64,000 bases of DNA from Parvularcula marina (GTDB lineage: Bacteria; Pseudomonadota; Alphaproteobacteria; Caulobacterales; Parvularculaceae). Positions 11,407 to 19,829 of this stretch are shown here, piece by piece (positions within the stretch are counted from its first letter, which is position 1; the number at the start of each line of letters is the position of its first letter). Made by a program: the position numbers and the translations under genes. The stretch is from positions 1,423,001 through 1,487,000 of the forward strand of contig NZ_QUQO01000001.1 in assembly GCF_003399445.1 (NCBI RefSeq), in the 5' to 3' direction. The notes beneath the pieces are model-generated. The model was given only the letters and a program-made list of their open reading frames with translations. It made no database searches and was not told where the DNA came from.

Positions 11407-11928
11407 CTATTCGTAAAACTGGCCAGCATTTCCCGAGCGATCGATGGCGAAATTGATGGCATCTATATTCGCATCGTAGACCCACATGTTCGCCGCCGGA
11501 ATAGGCGTTGCGGCAAGCGCAGCAGCGACAAATCCGCCAGAAAGCACCGTTGGCTGACTGTTGGCAAGAATCCCGAAATAATCACCACCAGCGGCCATAC
11601 CCGCCATCATCGCCGCCCAGCCAACTGCGCCTGGATCAGGCCCGCCATTCATATGGATCATGGAGCCCACCGTAAAATTGGCGTGCCTCGCAGGGCGCCA
11701 CAACATACAGAAGGCGGAGCAATTCGTCAGATAGAGTGTATCGAACCCCTGAGCCGCTCCTGCGCCTGCCCCCATGGCTGAGTTGGCTTGCGCGCCCATA
11801 GCGACTGTGATCGAATTTGGTGCTGGATTGAGAACAGCCTTCGGCCTTGCACCCGGCGCGCCGGGCGGGCCAACCACGACGTTCCAGCCATCCTCCGCAG
11901 CAGGATTATCAACATTATAAATTGGCAT
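11407..11928 (-). CDS. Unknown Cys/His protein, possible deamidase-like fold
   Basis: A 173-residue protein, last in a three-gene operon, starting 3 bases after its upstream neighbour. It is rich in Ala, Gly, Asn and Met and lacks a signal peptide. The stretch LTNC (67-70), then SAFC, and VGSMIH with His92, recalls the LSGC/LGSC-Cys...GGMAH layout of CNF1, BLF1 and CheD glutamine deamidases. The Cys70-His92 gap of 22 is wider than in those families. That likeness is my own reading and weak; otherwise I recognise no family. Confidence 0.5.
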   Translation of the reverse strand: MPIYNVDNPAAEDGWNVVVGPPGAPGARPKAVLNPAPNSITVAMGAQANSAMGAGAGAAQGFDTLYLTNCSAFCMLWRPARHANFTVGSMIHMNGGPDPGAVGWAAMMAGMAAGGDYFGILANSQPTVLSGGFVAAALAATPIPAANMWVYDANIDAINFAIDRSGNAGQFYE

Positions 11929-11931
11929 GAA

Positions 11932-12753
11932 TCACCACCCCAGCGTTTGCATTTCATTGGCCACCCTGACCTGATCGGGATCGGGGGTCTGGCTACCGTC
12001 CCGAAGGCCGAAACTGCGGAAACCGTTGGCCACAATCCCGGGGCTCATCATGTGATGATAATCAGGGCGCGGTTCTACCCAGGCATTCATCCCCGAAAAT
12101 GGCTGCGCGCGCCTGACCTGTTCCACAGCAAAGCGATTGGAAATGGCGGAATGCACAGGGGACAGTTGCGCCTGGGGCAACCGGGCGATCTTGAGCGGCG
12201 TCGGCTCGATTTGCGGCTTTTGCGTCACAAAAGCTTCCGTCAGATTGGCGGCATATTTGCCCAGATCACTAATGAATTTTGTATCCGCCTTGCCGCCTGA
12301 AATATCCATGATATCCGAAAGCCCAGGAATGCTCAGGACGTCATTTGACGTAATCTGAACTTCCAGTGATGAGCTGGCACTCTTGACCTCAACAGAGGCG
12401 GCAATCGCTGTGAGATTGAGGCTGGCACTCGCATCCAGCCCCCATGCCGCCAGCGCAATCCTGAAGCCGACGCCCATCTTTTTCAGATAGAGCCCATCCT
12501 TATCGACATCCGTCACCATTGACTGGTTCGTGAACGCCATAACATCGATGGTTAGAAAGACGGCGTCCGCATGCACCTTGAATTTAGCGAATGTGGAGAA
12601 GCCGATCTCAACCAGCGCATCGACGGACATGGAGTAGGCGCTCACACGTGTATTGGCGAAATCGGCAGCGCCGCCTTCGCTTGAAATATCCGTACCTGCA
12701 TTATAGGCACTTATCGGCGCGGACGGATTCAGCTCAACAAGTTGCCATTTCAT
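11932..12753 (-). CDS. Unknown beta-rich protein, paralogue of its upstream neighbour
   Basis: A 273-residue protein without signal peptide or clear membrane helix. Residues about 37-150 show alternating polar and hydrophobic residues that predict long beta strands. MGVGFRIALAAWGLDAS aligns with FGIGFRIAITTFKMDAS in the 301-residue protein encoded 23 bases upstream, and an earlier block (SM-x-A-x3-GF then AK) also matches. The C-terminal 90 residues are Pro/Gln-rich and not shared. No family recognised. Confidence 0.55.
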   Translation of the reverse strand: MKWQLVELNPSAPISAYNAGTDISSEGGAADFANTRVSAYSMSVDALVEIGFSTFAKFKVHADAVFLTIDVMAFTNQSMVTDVDKDGLYLKKMGVGFRIALAAWGLDASASLNLTAIAASVEVKSASSSLEVQITSNDVLSIPGLSDIMDISGGKADTKFISDLGKYAANLTEAFVTQKPQIEPTPLKIARLPQAQLSPVHSAISNRFAVEQVRRAQPFSGMNAWVEPRPDYHHMMSPGIVANGFRSFGLRDGSQTPDPDQVRVANEMQTLGW

Positions 12754-12776
12754 ATCGAATTCCTTCCTTGTTGTGC

Positions 12777-13682
12777 TCAGGTGCCAGCATCAAAAATAAG
12801 CTTGAGATTTTCCATCACTTCCGGCCGCGTATTCGGCACCTCGTCCGGCCCGAGCCCCAGCGTTCTGGTATAAAAATCCATGACAACCTCTGGCTTGACG
12901 GCACTCCAGGCGGGCCTCGTCGTTATATCTGCGACGGCCTGATTAGCGGTCCGGTTGCTCCCTTTTGCTCTGTTTACGGCATAAACCTGCCCTTCAAGCA
13001 ACTCCCGATAGTCAGACGTCGTATTTCCAGACTGCAGCCTCGCCATGGCTTTCGAACGTAACCCGACACTCATCAGCTGGGGTGTGAGCTGGCTTCCCTG
13101 GTCCGTAAACAATCGCATGAGTTCCGATCGCACCACGGCAAGTGTCGCCATCGAGGTGACATCGAAGGGCCCACCCATACTGGCCACGAGCGGCTGAGCC
13201 GCCTTGAGCGCCTCAAGCCCGCCCCCGATGGTCAGGACTTCATAATTCGCATACCCCATTTTGAGTGTGGACGCAGCCGCGACAGCCCCGATATTCGCGG
13301 TGAAGCTTGCATCCATCTTGAAGGTGGTAATGGCAATTCGAAACCCGATGCCGAAACGCGCACTCGCGATGACGTTGTCCTCTGACTCCGGGTACGTAAT
13401 ATCCGTCGAGAGGGCGAGGTCGCTCAGGAAGTATTTGTAATCCACCGACGCCTTCGCCGATGCCATATCCCCGAATCCCAGACTCGCCACCATGGAGAAG
13501 TCCGTATTGATGAGCTTGAAATCTAGCAGGCTGTATTTGGTATCCTTCCCCGGTTGCGACGGCAATGTGATGTTCGCCGCGGGCGCCGTGCCCGCAAGGG
13601 ACAGCACAACATTTTCAACATCATCAAATTTTCCGATGTCGGATGTGACCGGAATCTGAAGTATCTCGACGTCGTCTCCCAC
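12777..13682 (-). CDS. Unknown beta-rich protein, first gene of three-gene operon
   Basis: A 301-residue protein beginning with GTG, six bases after GGGGGA. The middle (about residues 50-165) is the beta-rich domain shared with the next gene; the last 120 residues are helical and polar. No signal peptide is seen, so export would need a dedicated route. The gene is divergent from plsC, and the intervening DNA carries two operator-like palindromes that might also affect this operon. Function unknown. Confidence 0.55.
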   Translation of the reverse strand: MGDDVEILQIPVTSDIGKFDDVENVVLSLAGTAPAANITLPSQPGKDTKYSLLDFKLINTDFSMVASLGFGDMASAKASVDYKYFLSDLALSTDITYPESEDNVIASARFGIGFRIAITTFKMDASFTANIGAVAAASTLKMGYANYEVLTIGGGLEALKAAQPLVASMGGPFDVTSMATLAVVRSELMRLFTDQGSQLTPQLMSVGLRSKAMARLQSGNTTSDYRELLEGQVYAVNRAKGSNRTANQAVADITTRPAWSAVKPEVVMDFYTRTLGLGPDEVPNTRPEVMENLKLIFDAGT

Positions 13683-13909
13683 TTTTCTTCCCCCATATCT
13701 CGATTAGGGCGCAAAGTCGCACTCACAACCTATCAGTGCAAATGGATTTGGCAGCCGCACCAAACAAACCCACAAGTTATTGTTCTAATTTGTCTTTCTC
13801 GCGGCGGAATCTGTTTTGCTGCTTGTACCGTCTATTACTTCCCGTGCCCCTCCCCCGCGGCCCCGATCCTGCAAAGCCTGCCCTGGCCTGTGATGCCCGT
13901 CACCATTTT

Positions 13910-13943
13910 TGAACGTTGTTCATTGACATATGAACAGTGTTCA
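13910..13943 (+). promoter_or_regulatory. Two TGAAC-N3-GTTCA operators
   Basis: Two palindromes with perfect 5-base arms: TGAACGTTGTTCA (13910-13922) and TGAACAGTGTTCA (13931-13943). Their centres are 21 bases apart, two helical turns. The first abuts the -35 hexamer and the second fills the -35/-10 spacer, which is how a repressor would block the promoter. The symmetry suits a TetR-family lipid regulator; no such gene is in the window. Confidence 0.65.
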
Positions 13944-13951
13944 ATTATCTC
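13923..13951 (+). promoter_or_regulatory. plsC operon promoter
   Basis: TTGACA (13923-13928), a 17-base spacer and TATCTC (13946-13951): a perfect -35 and a fair -10 at ideal spacing. It points at plsC about 110 bases downstream. Confidence 0.6.
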
Positions 13952-14059
13952 ATGGGACGGGAAGAGAGGATGTGCAGCGTGACAAGAGTTTCGAAGACAC
14001 AAGGTTTGACATCACAGGGCTCAAGCGAGCCAAATCAACGCCGCAAGGAGGCACGGTCC

Positions 14060-14833
14060 ATGACCGCCACATTGAGATCCATCGCATTCAGGGCAAGCTA
14101 CTGGCTGGCCTCCGCGTTTTTCGCGATCACGGCGCTGCCGCTCTTGCTGATCCCGCATCGCGGGCCGCTGATGGCGTGGATTCAGGCCTATACGAAGGTC
14201 ATGGTGTGGAGCATGCGCCATATTGGCGGGATCCGGGTCCATGTCGCGGGCCGCGAAAACCTGCCCGATGGCCCCTGCATCATCGCCGCCAAACACCAGA
14301 GCTGGGGCGACGGCTTTGTCATGTTCGCCCATGTGCCGGATCTGGCCTTTGTCACGGGCGATCATCTGATGCGCTATCCCCTGCTCGGCCCGATCCTCAA
14401 GAAAATGGGCGCCATCGTTGTCGATAATTGCGGCGGCGCGGCCGCCCGCGGCCGGCTGGTCGCCAGCGAGCTGGAGAAGGCAAAATCGGCCGGCCGTTCG
14501 ATCCTGATCTACCCTGAAGGACATCTTTCGCCTGTCGGCACCCAGCACCGCTACCGGAAGGGTGTCTTCCATCTTTACGAAAAATATGGTGTGCCCGTTG
14601 TGCCGGTGGCGACCGATCTGGGGCTGCGCTGGCCGCAGCAGGAGAAAAAGCTCCATCCCGGGCCATGCTCGGTCGAGTTCCTGCCGGCCATTGCTCCGGG
14701 TCTGGAGAAGGGGGAATTCATGGAGATGCTCGAGGGCAAGATTGAATCGCGCAGCCGTGCGCTGCTGCATGAGCAAGCCTTTAACGGCACCTGGCCGCAT
14801 GCAAGGTCGGCTTCACTCGGTGGGGTCAATTGA
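14060..14833 (+). CDS. plsC: 1-acyl-sn-glycerol-3-phosphate acyltransferase PlsC
   Basis: A 257-residue membrane-bound acyltransferase that adds the second acyl chain to lysophosphatidic acid. The catalytic HX4D box is HQSWGD (His79, Asp84) and the substrate box is YPEGH (about 151-155); an N-terminal membrane helix is at about 13-32. The start is set by AAGGAGG eight bases upstream. It overlaps the transporter gene by four bases, so the two are coupled. Because of that partner, re-acylation of lysophospholipids (as in Aas-LplT) is an alternative role. Confidence 0.9.
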   Translation: MTATLRSIAFRASYWLASAFFAITALPLLLIPHRGPLMAWIQAYTKVMVWSMRHIGGIRVHVAGRENLPDGPCIIAAKHQSWGDGFVMFAHVPDLAFVTGDHLMRYPLLGPILKKMGAIVVDNCGGAAARGRLVASELEKAKSAGRSILIYPEGHLSPVGTQHRYRKGVFHLYEKYGVPVVPVATDLGLRWPQQEKKLHPGPCSVEFLPAIAPGLEKGEFMEMLEGKIESRSRALLHEQAFNGTWPHARSASLGGVN

Positions 14834-16191
14834 GCAGTCTTTTCCTTGAGCGCCGCTTCTGGGCCCTGTGCGGGGCCCAGAATCTTGGCGCCTTTGCGGA
14901 TAATGCGCTGAGACAGGCGACCATTCTCGCCATTTTCGGGGCCGCCGCTGCCGGCTACGGCACGGCGGATTTCTCGATGCCATGGGGCTGGGGCAATTAT
15001 GCCGGCAGCATCGTCTCCATGGGCTTTACGATTTCTATACTGATCTTTTCTCCTCTGTCCGGACAGATCGCCGATCTGGTCGATAGAGACATCCTTGTCC
15101 GTAAACTGAAATTCATCGAACTGGCGTTGATGTCCTATGCGGCTCTTTGCTTTGCCATCGGCAATGGACCGCAACTTCTGTTCGCGCTTTTCCTGATGGG
15201 GACGCAGTCCGCCTTTTTTAGTCCCGTGCGGACCTCCCTGATGCCGCAATATTACCGCAAGGAAGAGCTGACGCTGGCGAACGGCGTATTCAATGCCGTC
15301 CTGTTTGTGGCCATCGTCTCTGGCCTTGGCATTGGCGGCGCGCTGATCCAGCTTGAAGGCGGCCGCATCATGATTTCCGGTCTGCTGGTCGTTGTTGCCG
15401 CATTAGGTGCCCTGTTTGCGACCCAATGCCCACCGGCCAAGGTTGATGGCAAGGAACGGCTTGACCTGAACCTGCCTGTCGTTGGTGTACGGCTTTTTGA
15501 CCTTGCCCGCCTGCAGAGCGGCGTTCTTTATCCGATGCTCGGCATCGGTTGGTTCTGGATGATGAATGCGGCCAGCCTCGCCATCCTGCCCAACGTTGTC
15601 CGTGACAATCTGGAGGCGGGACTTGGCACGATCAATCTGTGCCTTGCCATTTCCGCGCTTGGCGCCGGGCTCGGCTCACTCGTTGCAGGGATCATTTTCG
15701 GACGCTTTCGAGACAGCCTGAATTTCGCAGGATGGGCAGCTGGAGCGAATGCCATAGCGTGGCTCATCGCTTGGGCAGTCCTCGGCGATTACCGCATCCC
15801 GGAGAGCGGGTTTGCGAGCTTTGCGAACGCGCCGCTAATCCTCATTCTGCTTGCCGCAGCCATGACCAACGGGATGTTCGTCGTCCCCCTGATGGCAGCC
15901 CTGCAATCACGTGCCCCCAATGATGTCCGTGCCAAGATCATGGGGGCGTCGAACATGACCAATGGCGGCCTTGCCACGCTGGCGGCCCTCGCGATTATCC
16001 CCTTCCTCGGGACGGGACTTTCACCTCATCATGTTTTCCTGATCTTCGCCGTCATGCAGGCCGGGCTTCTGTTCTTCATGTGGAAGCGAAAGGCCGCCAT
16101 TCGAGAAGCCGCGAGGGGAGAGGACGAAGGCCTTCCCAACCCGCTGACCGAAGACATCATCACCCCGGCATTTTCGGAAAGCTCAAAGTAA
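14830..16191 (+). CDS. MFS transporter, LplT-like lysophospholipid transporter
   Basis: A 453-residue, 12-helix major facilitator protein starting with TTG inside the plsC stop (TTGA overlap). The N-terminus (LGAFADNALRQATILAI) resembles LplT and the MFS half of LplT-Aas fusions, which flip lysophospholipids to the cytoplasm for re-acylation. Coupling to an acyltransferase supports that reading, but sequence alone cannot fix the substrate. Confidence 0.8.
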   Translation: MSSLFLERRFWALCGAQNLGAFADNALRQATILAIFGAAAAGYGTADFSMPWGWGNYAGSIVSMGFTISILIFSPLSGQIADLVDRDILVRKLKFIELALMSYAALCFAIGNGPQLLFALFLMGTQSAFFSPVRTSLMPQYYRKEELTLANGVFNAVLFVAIVSGLGIGGALIQLEGGRIMISGLLVVVAALGALFATQCPPAKVDGKERLDLNLPVVGVRLFDLARLQSGVLYPMLGIGWFWMMNAASLAILPNVVRDNLEAGLGTINLCLAISALGAGLGSLVAGIIFGRFRDSLNFAGWAAGANAIAWLIAWAVLGDYRIPESGFASFANAPLILILLAAAMTNGMFVVPLMAALQSRAPNDVRAKIMGASNMTNGGLATLAALAIIPFLGTGLSPHHVFLIFAVMQAGLLFFMWKRKAAIREAARGEDEGLPNPLTEDIITPAFSESSK

Positions 16192-16243
16192 TTGTCCCAA
16201 TCCGGGACAGGGACGGACATTACAGGGCTGTATAGTGTTGAAA

Positions 16244-16258
16244 TTAACCTTTCATTTA
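16244..16258. promoter_or_regulatory. CtrA-like half-site pair
   Basis: TTAA-N7-TTTA, one mismatch from the alphaproteobacterial CtrA consensus TTAA-N7-TTAA, in AT-rich DNA about 155 bases before the 190-residue membrane protein. A single degenerate copy of a short motif is weak evidence. Confidence 0.2.
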
Positions 16259-16412
16259 CATCCTATGCGGGAAACTTTTCACCCAAACACGGGTGCAACT
16301 GCGAATAACGACTCTGTTTCGAGAAATTCTATGCTAAAAGTTTAGATGCGTGTGGATATCTTCTTCTCCACATGACATCAGATGACATGGGCAGTGTCGG
16401 GTAGTTATTAAC

Positions 16413-16985
16413 GTGACGGGTTTTCTCATCGCGAGTTTCGCAACAGCCGTCGCCGCATTGGCGGTGTTGGGCTATATGATGGTTCGCGCGCGCCGCGGGA
16501 TCTGGTCGGTGACCTGTGACCTGCGCCGCTGCCTCGTCATCATCGGCCCTGAGCAGAATGACGAGACCTGCATCGCCCAGCGCCGGGCGCTTAAACCTCT
16601 TCTCATGCGCGTTCGCCATATCGGGATGAATGTGATCGAGCTTTATGGCTCGATGACGCCGCGCCGGAATGGCCGCCCGCTCGAATGGCTCGACAATGGC
16701 GCGCTGCGCCGCGCGCTCAAAGTCGGCAACGGCTTCTCTCTCATCTGCCTCGATGATGAATCCGAGATAATCCTGCGCAGCCAGAAACCGGTATCGGAAA
16801 ACGCACTCTCCGAATTCATCGCCATGGAAGAGCCCATCGCCCTTCCCGCGCCTGACCCTGCGCCGGTCGTCACGATCGACGAAGACGACCATGACGAGGA
16901 AGCGCCTGCTGCCGCCTATCATTACCAGCGCAGTGTCAGCCTAGAGCCGGAAACCAGCTGGGGCCGCGTCGGCGTCCTCCGCTAA
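16413..16985 (+). CDS. Hypothetical membrane-anchored protein, possibly DUF4174-like
   Basis: A 190-residue protein from a GTG start with one N-terminal transmembrane helix (residues 3-23). The next 110 residues have a thioredoxin-like strand order (CLVIIGPE, MNVIELYG, FSLICLDDES), similar in style to DUF4174, whose members lack catalytic cysteines. The C-terminal 50 residues are acidic and Pro-rich. Function unknown. Confidence 0.55.
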   Translation: MTGFLIASFATAVAALAVLGYMMVRARRGIWSVTCDLRRCLVIIGPEQNDETCIAQRRALKPLLMRVRHIGMNVIELYGSMTPRRNGRPLEWLDNGALRRALKVGNGFSLICLDDESEIILRSQKPVSENALSEFIAMEEPIALPAPDPAPVVTIDEDDHDEEAPAAAYHYQRSVSLEPETSWGRVGVLR

Positions 16986-17069
16986 GTCGCGGAGGCAATT
17001 GGGCTTCCCCAATCGCGCGCATTGCGCCAGACCAGACTTTCAGGAAATTTCAGGAACGAACGGGCCCTC

Positions 17070-17867
17070 ATGAAGCTTGACGACCTCGTGACCATCGCGC
17101 TTGCCGCCGGCAATGACATCATGGCGATCTACGACACCGATTTCGAAGCCGGTGAGAAGGATGACGGCTCGGCGATCACCGCCGCCGATGACGCCGCCGA
17201 GCGCACCATCCTGTCGCGTCTTGCCGAACTTTACCCGGACATCCCGGTTCTCGCCGAAGAATGCGCAAGCCGCGGGGAGATCCCCGAGCTTGGCGCACAG
17301 TTCTTCCTTGTCGATCCGCTCGACGGCACGCGCGAATTCGTGAACCGCACGGGCGAGTTCACCGTCAATATCGCGCTGATCGAGGATGGCGCGCCAGTCG
17401 CGGGCGTCGTCTTTGCCCCGGCCATGGGTCGCATCTGGGCAGGTAAAAAGGGCGTTGGCGCTTTTGTTCAGTCGGTCTCATCTGCCCCCTTCAGCCTTGA
17501 GGGCGCCCGCAGCCCGATTGAGGCGCGTCCCGTGCCCAAGCGCGGGCTGACGGCGGTCGCCAGCCGCAGCCACCGGTCAGCGGAAACAGAGACGCTCCTT
17601 AAAAATCTTGGGGCGGAGGATTTCAAGCCGGCGGGCTCGTCCCTTAAATTCTGCCTCGTTGCCGAGGGCGAAGCGGATGTCTATCCGCGCCTTGGCCGGA
17701 CGATGGAATGGGACACCGGCGCAGGCCAGGCTGTGCTGGAAGCCGCTGGCGGCAGCGTGCATGAAATGGACGGCATGGATGAAGGCGCGCCTTTGCGCTA
17801 TTCAAAGGCGACGCGCGGCTATGACAATCCGCATTTCATCGCCTGGGGCTGCAGAAGCGGAGACTGA
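17070..17867 (+). CDS. cysQ: 3'(2'),5'-bisphosphate nucleotidase CysQ
   Basis: A 265-residue inositol-monophosphatase-fold enzyme that hydrolyses PAP to AMP. Metal-binding motifs are present: LAEECASR (Glu), DPLDGTREFV and WDTGAGQAVLEAAGG. An earlier in-frame start at 17022 would add 16 residues not expected for the family. The sulfotransferase begins two bases after its stop, which is biologically sensible since PAP is the by-product of PAPS-dependent sulfation. Confidence 0.92.
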   Translation: MKLDDLVTIALAAGNDIMAIYDTDFEAGEKDDGSAITAADDAAERTILSRLAELYPDIPVLAEECASRGEIPELGAQFFLVDPLDGTREFVNRTGEFTVNIALIEDGAPVAGVVFAPAMGRIWAGKKGVGAFVQSVSSAPFSLEGARSPIEARPVPKRGLTAVASRSHRSAETETLLKNLGAEDFKPAGSSLKFCLVAEGEADVYPRLGRTMEWDTGAGQAVLEAAGGSVHEMDGMDEGAPLRYSKATRGYDNPHFIAWGCRSGD

Positions 17868-17869
17868 GC

Positions 17870-18715
17870 ATGATGCGGCTGCCGCAGATCCTCGTCATCG
17901 GCGCACAGAAATCCGGCACGACCTGGATGGCCCGCTATTTCGACCAGCACCCGGATGTGTTCATTCCGCCGGGGGAAGTCGATTATTTCTGCGACCCTGA
18001 AAAAGCCGCCCAGCCGATTGAGTGGTATGCGTCCCAATTCGACGGCGCAAGCGAGGGCCAGATCCTCGCGGACAAATCGCCAGGCTATCTTTATACGAAC
18101 TCGCCCAAAGACTTCACTGGCGACATCCCGGCCAAGATGCATGCCCTCTTGCCAGAGGCCAAATTGCTGATCGCCTTGCGCGAGCCCGTCTCGCGGCTGA
18201 TCTCCGCGCTCAATCACCATATTGAGCGGTTGCGGATTTCTCCCGATGAGGATTTCGATGCCATCCTGCTCGGCGCCCGAAAGGATGAAGGCACGCCCTA
18301 TGGCTTTCTCGAGCGCGGACTTTATGCGCGCCAGATCGAATCCTTCCTTGAATTTTATCCGCGTGAGCAGATGCGGATTTTTCTTTATGAGGATGATATC
18401 GCCGCAAGGCCCGAAGAGACGATCCGGGATCTGACCGACTTTGTCGGCATCGCGCCGCAGATTGACAGCTCCGTCAACAGCCGCGCTAACCGGCGGATGA
18501 ACACGAAATTTGCTCAGCGTCTGAATCACAAGCTGCCAGCACTGCGTCCGCTGATCGCTGCTGTCGACCGGATGATGCCGCGCGCCGCGCCCTTCCGTCC
18601 GTCAGAAGCCTGCATGAAAGAGCTTTATGCCTATTACGCGCCCGAGATCGACCGGCTCGAAGAGCTGATCGGGCGGGATCTTTCAACCTGGCGCAAAAAG
18701 GCGGCCCATGGATAA
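17870..18715 (+). CDS. PAPS-dependent sulfotransferase
   Basis: A 281-residue protein with the 5'-phosphosulfate loop QKSGTTW (about residues 14-20) and the 3'-phosphate motif REPVSRLISALNH. These define the sulfotransferase domain family that moves sulfate from PAPS to a hydroxyl or amine. The acceptor is unknown; polysaccharide or lipid targets are common. It lies between cysQ (2-base gap) and queG (8-base overlap). A second ATG follows the first directly. Confidence 0.88.
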   Translation: MMRLPQILVIGAQKSGTTWMARYFDQHPDVFIPPGEVDYFCDPEKAAQPIEWYASQFDGASEGQILADKSPGYLYTNSPKDFTGDIPAKMHALLPEAKLLIALREPVSRLISALNHHIERLRISPDEDFDAILLGARKDEGTPYGFLERGLYARQIESFLEFYPREQMRIFLYEDDIAARPEETIRDLTDFVGIAPQIDSSVNSRANRRMNTKFAQRLNHKLPALRPLIAAVDRMMPRAAPFRPSEACMKELYAYYAPEIDRLEELIGRDLSTWRKKAAHG

Positions 18716-19829
18716 ACCGCAGACGGACATAAGGGAGAAGATCAGGGCCGAAGCCCTCGCCCTTGGGTTCGATGTCTGCCGGTTTACTCCCGCCCATCTG
18801 CCCGAGCGGATCGGACAGCATCTTCAGACCGCGATTGCTGATGGCCATCACGGCACGATGGATTGGCTCGCGACCCGGACCGATGAACGCAGCCAGCCGC
18901 AGACCCTGTGGGAAGGCGCAAAAACCGTCATCATGCTGGGGGTGAATTACGGCCCGGAAGACGATCCGCTGGCACGCCTTGAATGGCGCGACCGGGGTAA
19001 TATCTCCGTCTACGCCCAGAATGAAGATTATCACGACATCATCAAGAAGCGCCTGAAACAATTGGGGCGTTGGCTGGGTCATGAATTTGAGACGGAGCTG
19101 AAAGTCTTTGTCGACACCGCGCCCGTTGCGGAAAAACCGCTGGCCGCGCAGGCAGGGCTCGGCTGGCAGGGCAAGCACACTAACCTTGTCAGCCGGGAAT
19201 TTGGGTCCTGGCTGTTTCTTGGCGCGATCTATACGGCGCTTGAGTTGCCCGGCGATGAACCGGAGACGGATCATTGCGGCTCCTGCCGGGCCTGTCTTGA
19301 TATCTGCCCGACGGATGCTTTCCCTGCGCCCTATCGCCTCGATGCACGTGCCTGCATTAGCTATCTGACGATTGAGCATAAAGAACCGATCCCGGAACAA
19401 TACCGCGCAAAGATGGGCAACCGGATCTATGGCTGTGATGACTGTCTTACGGTCTGTCCGTGGAACAAATTCGCCGCCGAGGCACGCGAAGCAAAGCTGA
19501 TCGCGCGGGAGGAATTGCGCGCGCCGACGTTGGCGGAATTATCGACCCTTGATGATGAGGTCTTCCGCGCCCTCTTCCGCAAATCTCCCATCAAGCGCAT
19601 CGGCCGCGACCGGTTCATCCGTAACGTGATGATTGCGATGGGGAATTCTGGCGACACTTCCCTCCTCTCCGCCATCGAAGCGCGGCTTTCCGATCCCTCT
19701 CCGCTGGTGCGCGGCATGGCGGTCTGGGCATGGGCGCAGCTTGGCGGCGCGGCGGAACGGCTGCATAAGCTCCGCGAGAATGAAGAAGAGCCGCATGTGC
19801 GCGCCGAACTGGAAACGGCCCTCAAATGA
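18708..19829 (+). CDS. queG: Epoxyqueuosine reductase QueG
   Basis: A 373-residue cobalamin- and iron-sulfur-dependent enzyme for the last step of queuosine synthesis in tRNA. Two ferredoxin-type clusters are visible: CGSCRACLDICP and CDDCLTVCP. The C-terminal 90 residues form a HEAT-like region used for tRNA binding (ending VRAELETALK). Overlaps the sulfotransferase by 8 bases and the TRIC gene by ATGA. Confidence 0.95.
   Translation: MDKPQTDIREKIRAEALALGFDVCRFTPAHLPERIGQHLQTAIADGHHGTMDWLATRTDERSQPQTLWEGAKTVIMLGVNYGPEDDPLARLEWRDRGNISVYAQNEDYHDIIKKRLKQLGRWLGHEFETELKVFVDTAPVAEKPLAAQAGLGWQGKHTNLVSREFGSWLFLGAIYTALELPGDEPETDHCGSCRACLDICPTDAFPAPYRLDARACISYLTIEHKEPIPEQYRAKMGNRIYGCDDCLTVCPWNKFAAEAREAKLIAREELRAPTLAELSTLDDEVFRALFRKSPIKRIGRDRFIRNVMIAMGNSGDTSLLSAIEARLSDPSPLVRGMAVWAWAQLGGAAERLHKLRENEEEPHVRAELETALK

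Larger units (their letters stand above)
13683..14059. other. Divergent intergenic region before plsC
   Basis: 377 bases. The left part (13683-13900) is comparatively AT-rich and must hold the promoter of the leftward unknown operon, though I cannot place its boxes. The right part has the plsC promoter and operators, followed by a leader of about 100 bases. An ATG at 13970 is in frame with plsC and would add 30 non-conserved residues. Confidence 0.6.

Noticed and set aside
13910-13943. TGAAC...GTTCA sites read as LexA boxes
   Set aside because: The alphaproteobacterial LexA box is a GTTC-N7-GTTC direct repeat; here identical GTTC units are 21 bases apart and each site is a 5-3-5 palindrome.
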